NCBI GenBank assembly: GCA_011037195.1
Contig: JAAEAF010004331.1
Span: 53,060 to 117,059, forward strand
From: Triatoma infestans
Taxonomy: Eukaryota; Arthropoda; Insecta; Hemiptera; Reduviidae
DNA length: 64,000 nucleotides
Direction of reading: 5' to 3'
Of the stretch, positions 1 through 10,408 are shown in pieces. The notes beneath the pieces were generated by a model. The model was not told the DNA's origin. It worked only from the letters and a program-made list of their open reading frames with translations, and did no database searches. The translations under genes and the position numbers were made by a program. Numbering within the stretch: the stretch's first letter is position 1; every line of letters starts with the position of its first letter.

Positions 1-289
1 TAAGGGGGGGGGACAAGTACAAAGCAAATAATTGTGTGATTGCATTGTAGTCTAGAAAGCTACAAATTTCACAAAACTATCCAATATGGGTGGGGGGGGG
101 AGAAGTTTCAAATAAAAGTAGCAAGTTTAAAGGAAATATCATTGTGGAGAAAATTCCAAAAAACTCAAAAACCTATTATGGTTAAGCTGCTCTTCTGGTT
201 GACTTTTATTTTCTTCAATTTGGAATTCTATCAACGCTTCTAATGTAAGTATATATATGGTAGAATCTTATCTTGTATTGAAGTGATAC

Positions 290-480
290 CTTTAAAGGAA
301 AGCTTGAGGTAACTGTTTCCCCAGAACTATCCCAAAAAAACTGTCTCCCCTGGAAAATGTTTCAAATTAAAGTGATAAATATTTATGTATGTAGATGGTA
401 TACGAAGTTTAAAAATCGTTGGAGCCTTTTTCGAGGAAATCGCGAAAACTGTAAAAGCCATTCATAAAATCATCAGATGA
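290..480 (-). repeat. Dispersed repeat family C, partial copy
   Basis: This is an AT-rich fragment matching many other places in the window. Read on the minus strand it contains the hallmark of the family: a 'cgattt(c)ctcgaaaaaggctccaacgattttt' type core followed by 'acttttatttgaaacattt'. Other copies lie near 5.3, 9.2, 21.5, 26.4, 40.4, 46.3-47.1 and 57.7 kb. No coding capacity is visible. I call it an interspersed repeat of unknown class. Confidence 0.5.
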
Positions 481-511
481 TTTTTTTTTTTGTTGGCCGT
501 TAGTTGTAATA

Positions 512-797
512 TGAAAACAAGAATTTGTTGGCTTATCGACCAATTCAAGGTAAAAAACAAAAACCAAAAAAGTAATTTTGTAATTGTTTTTTAATAATTA
601 ACAAGTTCGACGTTTCGACAAACAAGGTTTGTGTTATAATTTTTCTCTTTATTTTTGTATTGTTCTTGAAGAAGGCAAACAAAGTTTGTCGAAACGTCGA
701 ACTTGTTAATTATTAAAAAATAATTACAAAATTACTTTTTTAGTTTTTGTTTTTTACCTTGTATTGGTCGATAAGCCAAAAAATTCCTGTTTTCAAA
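512..797. repeat. Foldback element with hammerhead-like module
   Basis: Two inverted arms of about 112 bp (512-623 and 684-797) flank a loop of about 60 bp and pair almost perfectly. The right arm (663-705) has the order GUUC, UUGAAGA, one extra A, a stem GGCAAAC-AAA-GUUUGUC, GAAA, the palindrome ACGU ending in GUC, then GAAC pairing back to GUUC. This matches a type I hammerhead apart from U for the first C of the core and the extra base. Inverted terminal units with hammerhead motifs are known from Penelope-like elements. Assignment to that class is inference, because no reverse transcriptase is present. Confidence 0.6.
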
Positions 798-3600
798 GTC
801 ATAAAATCACATTTCCGGTTGATGGACTTTGCTCTTGTACATACATCTAGGAAAGGTTCGCTAAATATTTTTGCTTTCTCTGGCTCCTACTAATTTGAGT
901 TTGTGTAGTGCGATTGTGTCAAATTTTCGACATTGAGTTTGATCGGAAAAATATGTATTGAGGCCCCCCGAATACGAACAAAAAAAATTTTTGTTTCTTT
1001 AGCTAATGGTCTTTATATGTCCCTTTCGTCGACACGGACACATTGCAGAACTAGCCGCACGGCTTGTCCGTAAATCTGGAGAAGAGCTCTCTAGTTTTAT
1101 TTACTGAAAGGAGAAAATTAGAAGGGTTCAGGATACCTAGGCTCTTCTACAAGGACTTGAGTTTGTGTAGTGAGGATAAATAACTTGGGGTCCTCATTAA
1201 CAATAAATTGAATTGGCGCCACAAATTGATTATGTCTATATGAAAGCACAGAAAATCTTCTGACAGTGCAGTTGAATTGCTTTAGTTGGAGATTAAATTT
1301 ATCTTAATATATCGTAGTCAGATCGGTAGATTGCTGTAGGCGGCTTCTGCGTAGCGATTATTTTTTTTGTGGGGGATAAGAGCCATATTTACCATTAATA
1401 ATAATAATAATAGGTGTTTGAATTTAGTTCATTTTTTTCTAATTCATTTGATAAAAAGTATCTTGTGAATCTTTCTTTATTGTTTTAATTAATCTTTAGT
1501 GTCTTATAGTGCTTCTCAAATATTTGCAAGATAGCAGCACTTGTTAGATTTACATTTCGAAGGTAGTAAACTATAACGGAATACTGTAATAAGTGATTGA
1601 GAACTGACTGTAATTAAATAGAGATACATTCAATTTTACACATATACATAAAACTAATTATATTACATTATAAAATGGTCTAAGCTAATGGTAAATGGAA
1701 GTATTATTAAAATTGTAAAGTAATATCATTGAAAAAAAGGATCATATTATATCATTGTCGATAAGAATGTTTCAGAGGAAAAAATGTAATAAGAAATTTT
1801 TTCCATCATAAAAAGAATCCATACACCCCATGAAGAAAAAGGAATGTAAATAAATTACAAATAACTTGATGTTACAAAAAAAAATAGCAGAAATGTTTGT
1901 TTGATATGCCCAGCACATAAAAGAAAGGCGGCCTTTTTTTTGACACATGAACGCTAGGAAAAGTTCTTGTGTTCGGTATTTTTGCGTTGGATGTCTACAT
2001 TTTACGGTATATTGTTCTGATAATTCAAATTTTTCTAGTTTATCTATTTATTTATTCCATTTATATTGTTTGCTACCGATACTTGAAACATTACATCTCC
2101 AAAGTGGAAAAAATTTTGTGTTAATAAATTTTACATTTAACTATAGTTGTGTAGTGTTTGGTGAGTTTGTGTATTGTGCTAAGCTAATTCTTGGAGAAAG
2201 CGTTTGCTTAAGTACTGCTTCAATACAATGTATGGTTTTAGCGCCTACATAATATTAAATATACATTAGAAGCGTTAATAGAATTTCAAATCTGAAGAAA
2301 ATCGGTTAATCGGTTGTGAAGTTTGTTCGGAACGATTTGCTTCATTCTTCGAATGCTGATTGCATAGATACAATTCTGTAGCTTTTATTCCGGAATAACT
2401 GATTTTAGGAAGTTCTGACAATTTTATGACGTCAAATTTCACATGTTATTTGAGTTCCTTCAATGTTATTAACGCTATCTTCTGGATTACAATGTAACTA
2501 CGTTGAAATGATTACCTGAGCTCCCATCATGCAATGCCACCTTGCTATATTTATGTTAAAGTTCTGAAAAAAAAATCCAAGTTTAATGAAATTTGTCCGT
2601 TTTCCTAATTGTTTTGCAGTAAAAGAAAAACATGTCAATGTTTAACTCCAGATTTTTTTTTAATACTGATTCTCTATAAAAGTGCATATGACAAAAGGTT
2701 ACATTAATTGTTCTATGCGTTATTCTTATGAAATTGAAGAAGAAAAAGTCTTCTCCTAACAGACCTCTTCCAATTGGCGTGGACTCCCTTCTCCTGATTT
2801 AAATTTCTGGACCAAACTTTTAAGATGGCACTAACTTGTTCCTAGAATTTGTGATATGAAATTTTCAACAAAAAAATAAATTATTAAAACTGAGGCTCCA
2901 ATAAAGGAATGACAAGTACTATTTGCCATGATTTTTAAAAGAGATTCGTTATTTGAATTACCACGGCCCATCAAAAGTTCTTCAAACATTCATTTCTTCA
3001 TGTTAAATGATGGTGAAAATTATGTATTTATGTTCTTTAAATTTTACCTTTAACACTTACTTCGTATTATGTGCCACAATAGATCCTTGGGGTGTCGCGG
3101 TGGCGTAGGCTGAAGAGCCAATTCCCCCGTTACTTCTTATTATCAAGGGCTGAAGAAAGACCAGGAACAATAATCTAATTTCTGATGCCAATGTTGATTG
3201 GGACAATCAAAATCAGTCTGATGATATTGGAATTTAATATTTCTTGAAAATATATGTTTAAAAATGGATTAACTTGTTGAAACAGAGATAGTTTTGCTTT
3301 GTTCCAGCTTATCAAAGTTTAAGCGTGAGATTAAACAATAAAATTATTTCTTGGGATTTTATAGGTCGTAGGATAAAATGTTATGGAGGATAATTTATGT
3401 TGTTCCAGACCGATTTCGGATTCCAACCCATGGTAGAGTAACGCTATCATGTTAGTGTAGAGATTTTCACTTCAGCTTTATGTATGTTTCTGTCATACAG
3501 TATACTTGTTGATTTAAGAAATAAGAATAATCACCGACAAGTTATTGATATAATCGGCCGCCCCTAGACAGAAACAAATGTTTATTATGCTAATGATGAA
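798..3600. other. AT-rich intergenic DNA, no gene recognised
   Basis: Apart from a 5' fragment of dispersed family C around 880-1010 and a short (TAA)n run near 1398, I see no gene. A 101-codon open frame at 1947-2252 has no recognisable domain and low-complexity composition, and I do not call it. Confidence 0.5.
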
Positions 3601-3610
3601 TTGGTTATTG

Positions 3611-3650
3611 TTATCTGAAGTATGAATATATTAGAAATAGATAAGATATA
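3611..3650. promoter_or_regulatory. GATA-type site cluster upstream of secreted gene
   Basis: TTATCT at 3611-3616 and AGATAAGATA around 3639-3648 match the WGATAR binding consensus of GATA factors. They lie 15-55 bases upstream of a TATA box. GATA clusters next to TATA are common in insect gut and fat-body genes, so tissue-restricted expression is plausible. Short AT-rich motifs also arise by chance, so this is suggestive only. Confidence 0.35.
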
Positions 3651-3664
3651 TTGGTATCAAAATG

Positions 3665-3694
3665 TATATAACACAGGTTGGGCGCAATTTCAGT
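3665..3694 (+). promoter_or_regulatory. TATA box plus TCAGT initiator
   Basis: TATATAA lies at 3665-3671 and an arthropod-type initiator TCAGT at 3690-3694. The A of the initiator is 27 bases from the start of TATA, which is the normal spacing. Transcription from here would give a 5' leader of only about 18 nt before the ATG at 3710. Confidence 0.6.
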
Positions 3695-3709
3695 TTAGTT
3701 TAATTAAAA

Positions 3710-4390
3710 ATGAAGTTCATTACATTGATTTTATTCATCGGCTGTACTGTTGGTGATGTAAAGAAATATGTTAGTGATCCCATGTGGGATGAAATTATTG
3801 ATCAGGCTTTAGACGCTGCAAGAAGTGACATTATAGATAACCATTACGATCTAGTACATATACCAGATATAGATCAAGAAATTCATCAGAAAGTAATCGG
3901 TATTCCACTGACTATTCCTGTGAAGATCCTTGGTGGTGAATTGTGGAACGTTTCGTCAGTTACCCGAAGAGAATCTGTTACAATACTACAAGATGATGTC
4001 TCTGGGAATATCACTATTTTAACATCTCTGGGACTTGATAAGTTTGATTTCAATTGTAGTGAACTTTATTTTCATGTATTTGCTCTATTTGTTAATGGAT
4101 CGTTGAATGCAAATTGTTTGTCTAATCAATTACAGTTCAGTTTATCATTAATTACGGATAAACAAGGTAACTGTAAAGCTTACCTTAATTGGGCTAGAAT
4201 TATTAAATTTCAAGAATTCACGATACAGATACTGCCAAATAATCAAGCAAATTTCTTTGCCCAACAGCTTTTGAGTTTTGTATTGAATCTGTTTCCACAA
4301 AAAGCGATGGATCTTATTAATGCTAATTTGACAGATAAATTAAACGAAGTTATAAGCAAAGTGGATATTTGTAGTTATCTGCCTATTTAA
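3710..4390 (+). CDS. Small secreted group-7 mite allergen-like protein
   Basis: This 226-residue intronless gene starts with a hydrophobic signal peptide (MKFITLILFIGCTVGD). The body has amphipathic strands, then a region around residues 95-160 with several N-glycosylation sequons (NVS, NIT, NCS, NGS), and a C-terminal helix ending near SKVDICSYLPI. The opening 'WDEIIDQALDAARSDI' and a closing segment of the 'FVLNLFPQKAMDLINANL' type resemble insect homologues of the Der p 7 / Der f 7 family. Those adopt a BPI/JHBP-like lipid-binding fold with a hydrophobic pocket, are secreted, and have no known enzymatic role. The start is fixed by a good TATA-initiator pair and the signal peptide. The family call rests on length, signal peptide and pattern memory. 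Another JHBP/takeout-like carrier is the main alternative. Confidence 0.6.
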   Translation: MKFITLILFIGCTVGDVKKYVSDPMWDEIIDQALDAARSDIIDNHYDLVHIPDIDQEIHQKVIGIPLTIPVKILGGELWNVSSVTRRESVTILQDDVSGNITILTSLGLDKFDFNCSELYFHVFALFVNGSLNANCLSNQLQFSLSLITDKQGNCKAYLNWARIIKFQEFTIQILPNNQANFFAQQLLSFVLNLFPQKAMDLINANLTDKLNEVISKVDICSYLPI

Positions 4391-4445
4391 TTTATTCTTA
4401 AAAAAATAACATCAACTATGGCATGTACAGTTCCTTATATTTTGC

Positions 4446-4451
4446 AATAAA
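4446..4451 (+). terminator. Poly(A) signal AATAAA
   Basis: AATAAA occurs 56 bases after the stop codon of the secreted-protein gene, followed by T-rich sequence. This fits a 3' UTR of roughly 75-90 nt. Confidence 0.6.
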
Positions 4452-4459
4452 TTAAATCT

Positions 4460-5900
4460 TGAATATATTTGTTTATTAATAAAAATATTTCCCTAAAACT
4501 TGAAAGCAATTTTTTTTTTTTTATCTTTCTTCTTATCCTTGCATACTAATCGATTCCGAACTTTTACCCATCTCATGTTTACCTGAAGAAATGTTTAGTA
4601 CACCATTTAAGCAACAATCTCAGAACATACAGATTGTATTGGGCAGAGTATGTATGGCCATATTTTGTTTGTATAGAACTTCATAATTAATACCTGCATG
4701 GTTTTCTTCAAATCGAACCTTACCAAGACATTCCAATAGTATCCAGGGTAAAAGAAGTGATTATTTTGAAAGGAGAACTTTTTTATTCTATTACAGATAT
4801 TTACAGCAATTTTTTTTTTTTTTCTTTGATTTCATTAATGTATTTCTTGCACTTCTAACATTCGCTAGTAAATAGAAGTGACAGTAACGAAATCATAATT
4901 TAGTTTTCAATGGAGAATAGTTCCAATAAGTGACAACATTACACTAAAATCCATGTAATATTCAATATTATCTACATAGTAATGAGGCCAATGAATTGTT
5001 TTGTAAAAATGGTGAGTATGAAAAAAATTTGTCAATAGCAAAAAAGTCAAGTAAGAAAGTCATGGGATGTTTCATATCAATTTATAATATATTCGAAAAA
5101 TAAGCAGAATAAGTAATAAATATTCAGCCCATACTATTGTCATATTCGCTCTCACTTATTTTTACAAGATAAGTATTGAGGGCTTTTCAAATTTATGAAA
5201 TAGAGCTTTCATCTGATACATATTTTGAGCTTATCTGATACATGAATTGTGTGAAATATGTTGCCAAAATTCTGAGTTAGAAAAACATCGGTTGACCGGA
5301 AATGCATATTGACTAAACATTTTTTCAGTTTTCTGCAATTTTCTTAAAAACAGCTTTAATGATTTTCTTCAAAGTTAGTATATCACTATTTTCTTTAAAC
5401 TTAAGAGTATCAACTGCGCATATAAAGAGCTATAACTTTTATTCCAAACATTTCTCCGAAAAATGTATTTTTGGAGGAGGGGGATGTTTTCTTTAATAAG
5501 CTATTTTTACTTTCTGTTCTTACTTTTTATTTATTTATTTTAGTTTATTATGCTATTCTATCATTTGAAAAATATTAATTAGAATTAAATATGTATTAAT
5601 TAGGAAATATTTCAAACAATAGTGCGATAATTTTTTCATTTAATTCTCTTTTTATTTCCCATTTGTCAAAACATTGCCCAAAACCACCGCTGAAAACCGT
5701 TAGAAGTACTATAAGTTATCTTGCTATTTAATCTAACATTTGTTGAGTCATTCATTGATTAAACAATTAACTTAATTTAAACCATTCTATTTTATATAAA
5801 ATCAATTCTTTTTATTCTTGTTGAACATTTATTATATACTTAATATTGTTTAATACATTAATTATTTCTGTTCAACTATTTTAGTGCAGGAACATAATGT
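4460..5900. other. AT-rich intergenic DNA with a family C repeat copy
   Basis: No gene is seen. A plus-strand copy of dispersed family C occupies about 5270-5560, recognised by 'ttcagttttctgcaattttctt' and 'gagctataacttttattccaaac' type segments. The rest is simple AT-rich DNA with poly-T runs. Confidence 0.5.
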
Positions 5901-5920
5901 TTAGTTTATTTAATGTATGT

Positions 5921-6066
5921 AGGGCAGTTCACAAGTATTGAAAGAATTGTTTCTGCTTGGTTCCCCTGAGCTAGAAAGCAGCAGAGATATTTTTTGTGAT
6001 AGCCTGCTTCTGTTAGTGATCATCGATCGGTTTGGGCTTCATCAGGATAATTTGTTAGAACTGTGT
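5921..6066 (-). repeat. Family B hammerhead-like SINE, degenerate copy
   Basis: Read on the minus strand this matches the better copy at 41346-41490. It retains CUGAUGA and the 'CCGATCGATGATC' end, but helix II and the GAAA box are eroded. It abuts the left arm of a palindromic MITE, the same arrangement as at 7586-7803. Confidence 0.5.
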
Positions 6067-7410
6067 TAAGAAAAAATTCTAGTCTTGATTCTTCATAGAA
6101 ATAAGTAGCTGTAAATAAACAACCAATCACAATGTAGAAGCGACGGTGTCAAATGTGGGTTATAATTTAAGCAATCAGGAATTTAGAATTATTATGTTGA
6201 CCACTCCCACATATGACACCATCACTTCTACAACGAGACGGCTGATATTGTTCAATCAGCTGCTTCAAACGGGAGTCTCTAAGCTGGCAGAATTGGTCTC
6301 CTCATACAGGTTTTGGCATAAAAGGAAACAGCTGGTAGGTGTCAGAATGTTTGGATTTATTACTGACTTGTATTCCAGATTTACTGCTTTGCATAGGATC
6401 CCGAGGCGATTATTATTAACCTACAGTATGGTTTGTTCACAGTCATATTATGGTCATTTGTCAATATGGCAATGGACATATATGACAAACTTAGAAACAG
6501 TAGGGTGAGTGGATGGTTTGGGGGATCAATGCGGTGTTTTAAGGAGAGCCAAGCCAATCCGTATTTCTTGTTTACGGATGGATTCAGACCGAGCCATGGA
6601 GTGGTTGTGCCGTATGAGACCTCCAGACTGCAGCTCCAAGAGGTACAGGCTTTCATCAAATATCGCTTCGGTATAACGGCGGAATTGGCAGCTATATGGA
6701 AAACCATATGGCTGGCAGATAAAATAAGCCAGGAGAGGGGCAACACGGTGGTAGTTTGCAGTGACTCAAGAAGTGCACTTCAAAAGATAAAATGTCCAGG
6801 TGATGTAATAACCCGATACTTATAGAAAGAGCGTATAGGTTGGAGAATGCCGCAGGAAGGATACATTTAGTGTGAATTTGTCGACATGACTAAAATATTA
6901 AGAATAAGAGATTAAGAAATAAGATACCCTTATCTCTGCAAGGATGGAGAATGAAGAAGGGTAAGAGGGTGCAGAAGCCTGATGGAAATCTGCAAGAGAC
7001 ATGTCAAGTTGAAAATATAGGGCCAACATATTGTGGCCCTACTTTTTTCACTAAAATATTGGCAGTTTGAGGCAATTAGAAGCCAAAGGTAGTTAATGTC
7101 AATATGGTGGTTTGTCCAGTCCTCAAAAACAAAATAACTGGTTCATGCAAAAAACAAACCACGAAATAAATAAATCACTTCTACACTGTGATTAGCTGAT
7201 TATTTCTATGAAAAATCTAGTTTAAAATTGTTTTGCTATTTTTTCCTCCGTAGGAATTTATAAATTATCAAATTGCGCTATAAAAATGCTTTATAAAAAA
7301 ATGCAAAAAAAGTCATTTCTAATACACTATATGATTAATGTAAGCTATAAAGACAAAATTAAGCATTTTCATTCTATTGGTAAACGGGAAGCAAAAGAGA
7401 ATTAGGCAGA
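6067..7410. mobile_element. Palindromic MITE split by a non-LTR insertion
   Basis: The left and central parts (6067-6232) and right arm (7186-7410) match the intact palindrome at 7803-8418. An inner inverted pair reads TGTAGAAGCGACGGTGTCAA against its complement near 6200-6232. The two halves are separated by a 941-bp insertion flanked by a 12-bp duplication of MITE sequence. No protein is encoded, and the superfamily is not clear. Confidence 0.55.
6233..7173 (+). mobile_element. 5'-truncated non-LTR retrotransposon (RNase H relic)
   Basis: The insertion sits between two copies of ATCACTTCTACA (6221-6232 and 7174-7185), a 12-bp target-site duplication typical of target-primed reverse transcription. 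One frame (about 6560-6825) carries RNase H signatures: FTDGF, an AELAAIWKTIWLADK segment supplying the Glu, and VVVCSDSRSALQKI with the catalytic Asp. The order matches the RNase H domain of R1/I/Jockey-type ORF2. The first motif reads DGF rather than DGS, and stops and frameshifts follow, so it is dead. The 3' end is A-rich (ACGAAATAAATAA), as expected for a non-LTR tail. Confidence 0.65.
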
Positions 7411-7585
7411 AATGATCCAACGAAAGTCCGCCATTTTGATTTGGCCGTTTACACTAGTGGGACAAAATAAAATTTGTGTTAAATACCCATAAAAATTTCT
7501 TAAAGGATTCATAATAATAGTTAAATAAAATTTTCTTTTACCTGGAGATGATAGCTATTCATTATATTGTCCTTCATTTTTTTAA

Positions 7586-7770
7586 TGTATGTGGCTCAGT
7601 TCACAAAGTATTGAAAGAGTTGTTTTTGCTTGGTGTCGGTGAGTGGAAAGCATTGGAGATATTTTTCGTGATAGCCTGCTTCTGTTTGTGGTCATCGACC
7701 AGTTTCGGGCGTTCGTTATTATCAGCGAATTGTCAAAACCGTGTGATAACACAGACTTCCTACTAAAGTT
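7586..7770 (-). repeat. Family B hammerhead-like SINE, second copy
   Basis: On the minus strand this copy keeps GCCCGAAACTGGTCGATGACC and the downstream 'AGCAGGCTATCACG' segment shared with 41346-41490. The core reads CUGAUAA, so a catalytic base is changed. It lies next to the left arm of the palindromic MITE at 7803. Short open frames on both strands here reflect repeat sequence and are not called as genes. Confidence 0.5.
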
Positions 7771-7802
7771 CAAAAATTCATATACAGAGAATAAAAAGGG
7801 GA

Positions 7803-8418
7803 TTTTGCATTTCTCCTAATTCTCTTTTACCTATTTTTCAACAATGGAATGAAAATTCTGAGTTTTTTCTTTATGACTCACATAAAAATATAACGCACAG
7901 TAAATATTATGTTAGAAATAATTTGATTTGTTAGATGTTTTTCATAAAAGATATTGCACAACTTCATAATTTGTAAAATACCTACTTAAGGAAATTAGTA
8001 AAAAAAATTCTAAACTTGATTTTTCATTGAAATAAATAGCTATAAATAACTAACCAATCACATGTAGAAGCGAAGGTGTCAAATGTGGGCGGGGTCAACA
8101 TAATAATTCTAAATTTCGGATTAGCCTGAATTATACGCCCACCTTTGACATCTTCATTTCTACTTTTCTACACTGTAATTAGCTGATTATTTATAGCGAA
8201 TTATTTCTATGAAAAATATAGTTAAGAATTTTTTTACTAATTTTTCCTCCATAGGTATTTTATAAAATATCGAATTATGCTAAAAAAAAAAAAAAAATGC
8301 AAAAAAATTAAGTTATTTCTAACATACTATTTATTTTTTTATATAATTAATGTGAGCTACAAAGAAAAAATTCAGCATTTTCATTGCATTGTTAAAGAAG
8401 AAAGCAAAAGAGAATTTG
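7803..8418. mobile_element. 616-bp palindromic MITE, intact copy
   Basis: The element folds on itself. The arms are about 7803-8105 and 8118-8418, with AATTCTCTTTTAC at one end answered by AAAGAGAATT at the other. An inner pair, GTAGAAGCGAAGGTGTCAA, is complementary to 'TTTGACATCTTCATTTCTAC'. There is no coding capacity. It is a non-autonomous DNA element or other foldback. The transposase family cannot be told from these ends. Confidence 0.55.
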
Positions 8419-8419
8419 A

Positions 8420-10400
8420 TCGAGTAGGTCACTGTATACTGGCCTATCACTTTTATTAACATTCTTCCATTTCTAATAATTAATTGTTCATTCCGTGCTT
8501 TTAAGCGCTTTGAAAAGTGACAAAATTCCTGTTGGTACAAAATAATGAAGTCATTTTTAATTTCAGAAAATATAGTACATATCTAATAACAGACAGTTTA
8601 ATAACAAACAGTTCTCTATGCTACACAATTATATATTTTTAGCAGCTTGAAGTGGTGCGATTACAGATTTTCATACTTTCTTTCTTCATGCATCTCAGAA
8701 GACAGGCTTAAAAAGAATTTCCAGGAAAATTGATTTTAACGACGTTCAAGGAATCTTAGTTATACTTAGTTCAAATGCATTCGATATGGATGTATCGATT
8801 TTAAACCGTCCTACTGGAACTGTGACTTCTCTGAACAACTATTTCACGTTATATTATGCCTGAATCAGTACTGTATCATTCCTGTATAATATACTACTGT
8901 TATACCACTTATCAGTATATTTACGTACTTAGGAAGCATTCCAGCTATGCTGAGAATTTTCCCATTATAACTTGGGGACTCCGAGTCATTTTGTTGTACT
9001 AGTATTTACATTTTCCCTAGGTAACAGATAGTATGGTGATAAATTTCCAAAATTGTTTCGTCATTGGCACTATGAGAGTTTTGATATCCACTGAAGATGA
9101 ACTATTTTAAACATAAAAGGAAGCTCAAGCTTGATATTTTCTTAGCTAAAACCATCTTCAGGCATCTGGAATTGGAATTTCAGATTTTTTTATTTTTCAG
9201 TTTTTCGCGATTTTCTCAAAAAAGGCTCCAAAGATTTTCTTTAAATTCCTCATAGTAACTACACTCATAAAGACCTATTACTTTTATTTGAAACATTTTA
9301 CCCAGATAAAAGTTATTTTTATAGAATTCTGGGGGAAGCTATGGTGCTATGCTTTCCTTTTAAACGCTGAGTATGAAATTAAAATTCAGTAAATGCATTG
9401 TTATTTGAAGATAATTAGTTAATTAGAGGTGCGACTTTATATAATGTCATTATCATAACAACGCCTTTCTAACGACTTTAGAAAACTGGGTATGCCAGCT
9501 GCACATAACATATATATATAATCCTTTTACTTTCAAGAATTTAAAAAGAAATAAAATAATTTTAGGTGGATTCCGGGGTATTACCTTAGGTTTTTCTGCA
9601 TAACCAGTATTATTGAAGCGTGATTGGTAACTCTGCCAGAGATCTACAATTTAGTCACGATTAGTCATTACTCAATATTCTAAAAACCTACAATTTTTAT
9701 TTTCATGCAATAGCAAAAAATAAATTTTTTTTTTTGCTTTAAGAAAGTTTATCAATTAGAAAATTTAATAAAAACACTTCCGAGTTGAGATCTCGTCAGT
9801 AGTTTATTAGAAACCGACATTTCCCCTATATTACAATGAGCGGTTCTTCAGGATCGTATCACTTTGAAAACTAATAGAATATGGAAAAAACTTCGGTTTC
9901 TAGCAATCCTCTGATGCATGATCAAGGCGGTACGTCAAGAGTTTTTCATGAAAATGGCTGCAGATATCTAAAAGATCAATTTATTAGAAAATTGCAATAA
10001 GTGCTCAAAACAATTATTAAAATAAAAAAATAGACTTTTTTTTTACTGAAATATATATTATATTGTATTTAGAAGAATATCTCTTCTGTACAAATAAATC
10101 ACATATTTAAAAATATTAAGGCGACATTTTTACCTAAACATTTAAATAAATAATATAATTAACAAAATAATACTTTTTTTTATAATTATAGTAACTTGAT
10201 AAATACGTGCTAAAATAAACTAAGTGGATTAGGTTACACGATTAGGGGAAAACAAAAACATTGATAAAAAGTAGTCACTGTTAAAAATGAAAGACAAATG
10301 TGTGAATATAGGATATGTCAGTTGTTATTTGGAAAATGTAGTATAAATTATATTATTTTAATTACTTAGTAGACTAAAAAGTCTCGTCTGTAAGTTTTTA
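8420..10400. other. Intergenic AT-rich DNA with a family C copy
   Basis: No gene is seen. A plus-strand family C copy lies about 9110-9420. A segment at 9780-9950 has a repeated 'agaaaccga' motif and resembles a SINE or foldback fragment, but I cannot classify it. Confidence 0.45.
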
Positions 10401-10408
10401 ATTAAATG

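Noticed and set aside
40..243. 67-codon frame near the left edge
   Set aside because: It overlaps repeat sequence similar to family C and has no domain.
6017..6047. Active hammerhead in the family B copy near 6.0 kb
   Set aside because: CUGAUGA is there, but helix II and GAAA are lost, so it is a decayed copy.
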